Assembly (NCBI GenBank): GCA_021813005.1
Contig: JAKAMH010000039.1
Coordinates: 1 to 7,598, forward strand
From: a bacterium
GTDB taxonomy: Bacteria; Patescibacteriota; Microgenomatia; Levybacterales; UBA12049
Direction of reading: 5' to 3'
DNA length: 7,598 nucleotides
Part shown: piece after piece, positions 4,635 through 7,598 of the stretch
How the letters are laid out: each line of letters begins with the position of its first letter
How positions within the stretch are numbered: position 1 is the stretch's first letter
Notes under the pieces: generated by a model
Databases searched by the model: none
Seen by the model: only the letters and a program-made list of their open reading frames with translations
Told to the model about the DNA's origin: nothing
Translations under genes and position numbers: made by a program

Positions 4635-5129
4635 TTACTTGGCTTGATTGGTCGGCTTCACAGGTGGCACGCGTACTTCTGATCCTGAGTGATGCTTCAT
4701 TTCTCGCGGGCTGCCTGAATACGACCCGTCTTCGTTACGCGTCAGGCTGATGCGTGAGATATGCCCTTTTTTGGCAATACCGTCCATAACGCCAAGTGTG
4801 GGGACAGGTGTATCCCCTACAACAACGTCCGTTGGTCTGCCGTCATTTCCTGAGGGGAAAATAAGCGAGCGGAATTCCTCTCTCAACTGTCTGCGCGTGT
4901 ACCCCTGTACCCTAGATGCTGTGGCCCTCATCTCGGCTCGTCCGTCAGGACCGGCCTCATCTGTAGTGAGACGGAACTCCCCCTCAGAAATAAGGCCAAG
5001 CTGATACTCAATGACACTACGCCTCGCCTCTATCTGGACGGATGATGAAAACTGCGGCGCGGTGTCTGACCGGATTTCGTACACGGGGTCTTGTTGTGGT
5101 TCAATTTCGGCTGACATACTGTGGTTCAT
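4635..5129 (-). CDS. Hypothetical soluble protein of unknown function
   Basis: I do not recognise this protein of 164 residues (160 if it starts at the second Met). It has no signal peptide, membrane segment or cysteine and no catalytic motif I can name. Residues 30-75 (QIEARRSVIEYQLGLISEGEFRL and on) look folded, with alternating hydrophobic positions. Next come an Arg-rich helix-like stretch around 83-91 (GYTRRQLREEF) and a segment with VVVGDTPVPTLGVMDGIAKKGHI at about 101-123. The final 35 residues are polar and probably disordered. It lies between argS and the M16 gene on the same strand, with its own promoter. That promoter's -10 box ends only 3 nt before the ATG at 5129, so translation more likely begins at the ATG at 5117 (MSAEIE). 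Coding status is supported by length, its own promoter and lack of overlap, not by homology. Confidence 0.68.
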   Translation of the reverse strand: MNHSMSAEIEPQQDPVYEIRSDTAPQFSSSVQIEARRSVIEYQLGLISEGEFRLTTDEAGPDGRAEMRATASRVQGYTRRQLREEFRSLIFPSGNDGRPTDVVVGDTPVPTLGVMDGIAKKGHISRISLTRNEDGSYSGSPREMKHHSGSEVRVPPVKPTNQAK

Positions 5130-5132
5130 GAG

Positions 5133-5160
5133 ATTTTAGCAAAGAATACTCAACTGTCAA
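5133..5160 (-). promoter_or_regulatory. Extended -10 promoter that decides the start of the hypothetical gene
   Basis: On the - strand a perfect TTGACA (5160-5155) and TAAAAT (5138-5133) are 16 bp apart, with TGC before the -10. Transcription should start near 5126, downstream of the first in-frame ATG (5129), which favours the second ATG (5117). Confidence 0.68.
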
Positions 5161-5327
5161 TGTAACAAAATATATATCAATGCATCATGGTTTTCTTCTT
5201 ACCAATTTCATACCTTCCCTGCTTGGTAGTACCGCGATGCCACAGATTAATAACCAGAGGGAAGATGAGATGACTACAGGATAAGGGTGAAGATTGTTCT
5301 TAGCACAATGTATATAGAGATGCTACG

Positions 5328-7193
5328 CTACATTTTTTCGGGTGCTTTAATACCAAGCAGTGATAGTCCTCTTTTCATGATAGCTCCGGTCGCAGCAGTT
5401 AGTCTAAGTCTTAGGTCTCGTAGTTCTCCCGACTCCTTTAAAATGGGTACATTTTGATAAAAAAGATTATACAACTTTGCAAGGCTAAAAAGATATGTAC
5501 AGAGGATGTTGGGTGAATAATTCTGCGCTGATTCCTGAACTACATCCCCAAACCTATAGAGTGTCTTGAGAAGTGCCTCTTCTTCAGGTTTTGTGTGAAA
5601 ATTCTGCCCTCCCAGATCACCCGCGACAATTCCCTCCTCTTTTGCCCTCCTCAAAATACTCTGCGTGCGGGCATAGGTATACTGTAAATATGGGCCGCTA
5701 TCTCCATCCATTGAAACGGACGATTCTATGGAGAAGGCCACGTTTTGTGTCGCCCCTACTTTGAGTACCGAGTACTTGATAGCGCCAATGGCAATCTCTT
5801 CTGCCACCGCGTCTCGATCTTCCCCACCCAAGCCCTGTCCTGAGCCAGTCGAAGGATCCGTCATCAGCTCATAGACTCTGTCTTTCACCTCGTCAATCAG
5901 CCAGTCAACAGTAAGGACGTCCCCCGTCCGCGAACTAATCTTGCGAGCTTGTCCTGCCTGCCCGCCGGACTGGGAGGAGCCTGCCCGCCCTGAGCTTGCC
6001 GAATGGGCCGAAGGATCTGTCAACTGCACCATGCCCATCGGAAGGTGGTACATTGACTCCCCAAACTTTTCTGGATCAAGAAGTGAGAGCGCCTTAAAAA
6101 CCACCTGGAAATAGCCTGTCTGTTCATTGGCCACCACATGCACGTTGGTATCAAAGGGAAATGCTTCATACTCCGCGTAGGCATTACCAATGTCTTTCCC
6201 CTCATACGTCGGAATTCCGGCCCCCGTCACAAATACCCGCGTGTGCAACCCATACTTCTCCCCCGGAAAGACAACAGCCCCCTCACTTTTTTCAAACACC
6301 CTCCGACTTTGCTCAGAATCTGCGACTCTTCGACTTTGCTCATAATCTGCGACATGCTCTTCGACAATTTTCTTGCCCCGCTCAACCATCTCGCTCTCAA
6401 AAAACAACTTGTCAAAATGAGTATAAAATCGCGTATAAAAGTCGTCGTAATAGTCCAAACTCCACTGCCGTGTTTCTTGATATTGCCCCCAGTGTTGGCC
6501 GGTTTTCCCGTATAGCTCACGGTTTATGTGGTCTACTGCCTCCTTCTCTGTGTCATAATCTCTTGATCCACGGGCATATGCCTCTCCCAGGAAATGCGCC
6601 TTAGCAGTGTTGCTTAATCCTGCAATATCAGCCAGCGTTTGCTTTCTTTCTTGAAGCAGTTTCTCGACTCCGTACATAGCTTTAGCCACATGCAGACCGA
6701 TGTCTCCCTGGTAGTTGGCGCGAAAGACCGTTGCCCCCACCGCCTCAAGCAATCTACTTAAGGCCTCTCCCGTAATGAGGGTGCGCATGTGGCCGATATG
6801 CATTTCCTTATGCGTATTGGGGTGGGCAAATTCCACCATTATCTTCTTATTTTTTAATTTGGTCGCGGGGACAACCTTTTCCGGATCCTCTAGCAGTGTT
6901 GTAAGATAAGTGATAAATTCTGTCTGTGTAAAAAAAATATTAATAAATCCCGGACCGGCTACAGAAATATCCCGTATGAATGGGATTTTCCCGTCCAGAA
7001 GAAACGCCTTTATCTCCTCTGCCGTATCCCGGGACGACTTGTGGAGTCTTTTGGCCACCAGAAGCGCGATATTTGTAGCATAGTCTCCATGTGCCTGTTC
7101 TTCCGGATAATCAAGCCGGACAGGCGCGTCGGCAACCCCCTGCCTGCCTAGCCACTGTGTGATCTTTTCCTCGATGATATTTCTCGCCTGCAT
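5328..7193 (-). CDS. argS: Arginyl-tRNA synthetase with three in-frame repeat inserts
   Basis: This class I synthetase charges tRNA-Arg with arginine in the cytoplasm. The N-terminal tRNA-recognition domain spans about 1-95 (HGDYATNIALL at 35-45, GPGFINIFF at 80-88). The catalytic domain follows, with VEFAHPNTHKEMHIGHMR (HIGH at 132-135), GDIGLH (163-168) and PTYEGKDIGNA (328-338). The KMSKS-equivalent reads KISSR (418-422). A DALR-type anticodon-binding domain fills about 500-621. At 621 residues it is longer than the usual 550-580. The excess lies in three low-complexity segments absent from normal ArgS: a duplicated ADYEQSRRV-type unit (282-299), a Ser/Gly/Ala-rich block (392-416) just before KISSR, and DPSTGSGQGLGGE (446-458). 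Frame and conserved motifs continue after each, so the enzyme should be functional. The start at 7193 follows an AGGGAAG and a -10-like TATAAT 7 nt upstream. Confidence 0.96.
   Translation of the reverse strand: MQARNIIEEKITQWLGRQGVADAPVRLDYPEEQAHGDYATNIALLVAKRLHKSSRDTAEEIKAFLLDGKIPFIRDISVAGPGFINIFFTQTEFITYLTTLLEDPEKVVPATKLKNKKIMVEFAHPNTHKEMHIGHMRTLITGEALSRLLEAVGATVFRANYQGDIGLHVAKAMYGVEKLLQERKQTLADIAGLSNTAKAHFLGEAYARGSRDYDTEKEAVDHINRELYGKTGQHWGQYQETRQWSLDYYDDFYTRFYTHFDKLFFESEMVERGKKIVEEHVADYEQSRRVADSEQSRRVFEKSEGAVVFPGEKYGLHTRVFVTGAGIPTYEGKDIGNAYAEYEAFPFDTNVHVVANEQTGYFQVVFKALSLLDPEKFGESMYHLPMGMVQLTDPSAHSASSGRAGSSQSGGQAGQARKISSRTGDVLTVDWLIDEVKDRVYELMTDPSTGSGQGLGGEDRDAVAEEIAIGAIKYSVLKVGATQNVAFSIESSVSMDGDSGPYLQYTYARTQSILRRAKEEGIVAGDLGGQNFHTKPEEEALLKTLYRFGDVVQESAQNYSPNILCTYLFSLAKLYNLFYQNVPILKESGELRDLRLRLTAATGAIMKRGLSLLGIKAPEKM
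5820..5861 (-). repeat. In-frame repeat insert 3 in argS (residues 445-458)
   Basis: About 42 bp encoding TDPSTGSGQGLGGE. The DNA contains GATCC-TTCGACTGGCTCAGG on the coding strand, of the dispersed TTCGAC-GCTCAGG repeat type common in some uncultivated bacteria (recalled, not searched). Normal ArgS runs straight from the helix ending ELM to the acidic AEEIAIGAIKY segment. Confidence 0.6.
5946..6020 (-). repeat. In-frame repeat insert 2 in argS (residues 392-416)
   Basis: About 75 bp encoding a Ser/Gly/Ala/Gln-rich block between GMVQL and RKISSR. Ordinary ArgS has only a few residues here. The DNA is GC-rich, with CCTGCC and GGGCAGG motifs shared with the intergenic element at 2389-2408, plus the GATCCTTCGG...GCTCAGG core shared with insert 3. 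Confidence 0.65.
6297..6350 (-). repeat. In-frame tandem 27-bp duplication in argS (insert 1, residues 282-299)
   Basis: Two adjacent 27-bp units (6297-6323 and 6324-6350) differ at about four positions and encode ADSEQSRRV and ADYEQSRRV. The unit holds TTCTGAGCAAAGTCG on the coding strand, again of the dispersed repeat type. It sits between the conserved helix ending VEEH and FEKSEGAVVF. Confidence 0.75.
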
Positions 7194-7200
7194 CTTCCCT

Positions 7201-7206
7201 ATTATA
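7201..7206 (-). promoter_or_regulatory. Possible -10 box of argS
   Basis: A perfect TATAAT on the - strand ends 7 nt before the argS ATG. The best -35 at 17 bp (TCCTCA, 7229-7224) matches only 3 of 6 bases, so the promoter call is tentative. If used, the mRNA is leaderless. Confidence 0.4.
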
Positions 7207-7330
7207 CCCTAGGTGAGGTGTTTTGAGGAGATAGACGAATGTCCATAAGCTGTTTACTCCTGACCTGATCGTCCCTGAATGTGCTTTCCTGATCATTTAG
7301 ACAGGATTCAGGATCCAAATAGATTCCGTG

Positions 7331-7363
7331 TCACCTGTCGGCAGGCAGGAGCACAGAATGACA
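7331..7363. repeat. Degenerate copy of the palindromic repeat
   Basis: CCTGTCGGCAGGCAGG (7334-7349) followed by CAGAATGACA (7354-7363) matches the GCAGGCAGG core and the right terminal repeat of the element at 2366-2454. The left end is not clear; a TGTCA occurs at 7329-7333. It lies between the divergent argS and response-regulator genes. Confidence 0.55.
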
Positions 7364-7398
7364 GAAAACGCAGTTACCCTGCTTCCCGATTTTAACCC

Positions 7399-7427
7399 TT
7401 GCAATTTTTCACAATAGTTGCTAGCGT
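7399..7427 (+). promoter_or_regulatory. Possible extended -10 promoter of the response regulator
   Basis: TTGCAA (7399-7404) and TAGCGT (7422-7427) are 17 bp apart, with TGC directly before the -10, the same arrangement as for the M16 and hypothetical genes. The -10 itself matches only 3 of 6. The ATG lies 10 nt further on. Confidence 0.4.
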
Positions 7428-7437
7428 GAAAGTGAGC

Positions 7438-7598
7438 ATGAAAATTCTTCTGGTCGATGATGACCTGGCGCTCATGACTGTTTTCTCAACTGCCCTATCG
7501 GGCGCCGGCTACCAGGTGGTAACCGCCGCGGATGCCAAAACGGGTATAGATAAAGTAAAGTCAGAACGCCCCGATCTTGTCCTTCTCGATCAGATGCT
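7438..7598 (+). CDS. Response regulator, receiver domain (cut by window end)
   Basis: The first 53 codons encode MKILLVDDDLALMTVF and following, a typical CheY-like receiver domain of a two-component system. The acidic pocket Asp7-Asp8-Asp9 follows strand 1. The phosphoacceptor is Asp51 in LVLLDQM after strand 3, and a partner histidine kinase would phosphorylate it. The conserved Thr/Ser and Lys and any output domain lie beyond the window, so it cannot be said whether this is a transcription factor or a stand-alone receiver. The ATG at 7438 is chosen because the product begins at the expected first strand; two in-frame GTG codons (7426, 7432) are possible but less likely. It is divergent from argS. 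Confidence 0.9.
   Translation, partial: MKILLVDDDLALMTVFSTALSGAGYQVVTAADAKTGIDKVKSERPDLVLLDQM

Noticed and set aside
6138..6604. Open frames on the + strand opposite argS
   Set aside because: The reverse strand encodes conserved ArgS motifs throughout; these are shadows.

Overview
This window looks like chromosomal DNA of an uncultivated bacterium. The most likely source is the Candidate Phyla Radiation (Patescibacteria). That assignment is an inference from four things: compact single-copy housekeeping genes with very short leaders, heptamer tandem arrays next to stop codons, short GC-rich repeats inserted in frame into conserved genes, and a minimal membrane DsbA-VKOR pair. There is no rRNA or marker set here to prove it.

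Layout, left to right. Positions 1-423 hold no convincing gene. They contain a perfect 24-bp palindrome, a possible RNA hairpin, and a good promoter (332-360) for the first operon. That operon, on the + strand, is a membrane-anchored DsbA-like thiol oxidoreductase (424-1185) followed 1 nt later by a VKOR-family quinone-linked oxidase (1187-1711). Together they should form disulfides in proteins outside the membrane and pass the electrons to quinone. The VKOR stop codon directly abuts the stop codon of a convergent gene.

Everything from 1712 to 7193 is on the - strand. First (by coordinate) is an AT-rich toxin-antitoxin module: a BrnT-family toxin (1977-2270) and a CopG/ribbon-helix-helix antitoxin (1712-1972). 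Its consensus promoter lies under a 21-bp palindrome, which is a likely self-repression operator. Next comes a 390-bp gene-free stretch with a MITE-like palindromic repeat, a 12-bp stem-loop and a heptamer array. Then follow nucleoside diphosphate kinase (2683-3150), a second heptamer array of 16 perfect copies, an M16 zinc peptidase (3306-4580), a soluble protein of unknown function (4635-5117 or 5129), and arginyl-tRNA synthetase (5328-7193). On the right edge, + strand, a response-regulator receiver domain begins at 7438 and runs off the window.

Two themes stand out. (1) Repeats have entered coding sequence: ArgS carries three in-frame low-complexity inserts and VKOR one, related in style to intergenic copies at 2366-2454 and about 7331-7363. 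(2) Several genes have a promoter -10 box only 3-15 nt from the start codon, so their mRNAs should be leaderless or nearly so. No phage, CRISPR array, rRNA or tRNA gene was found.
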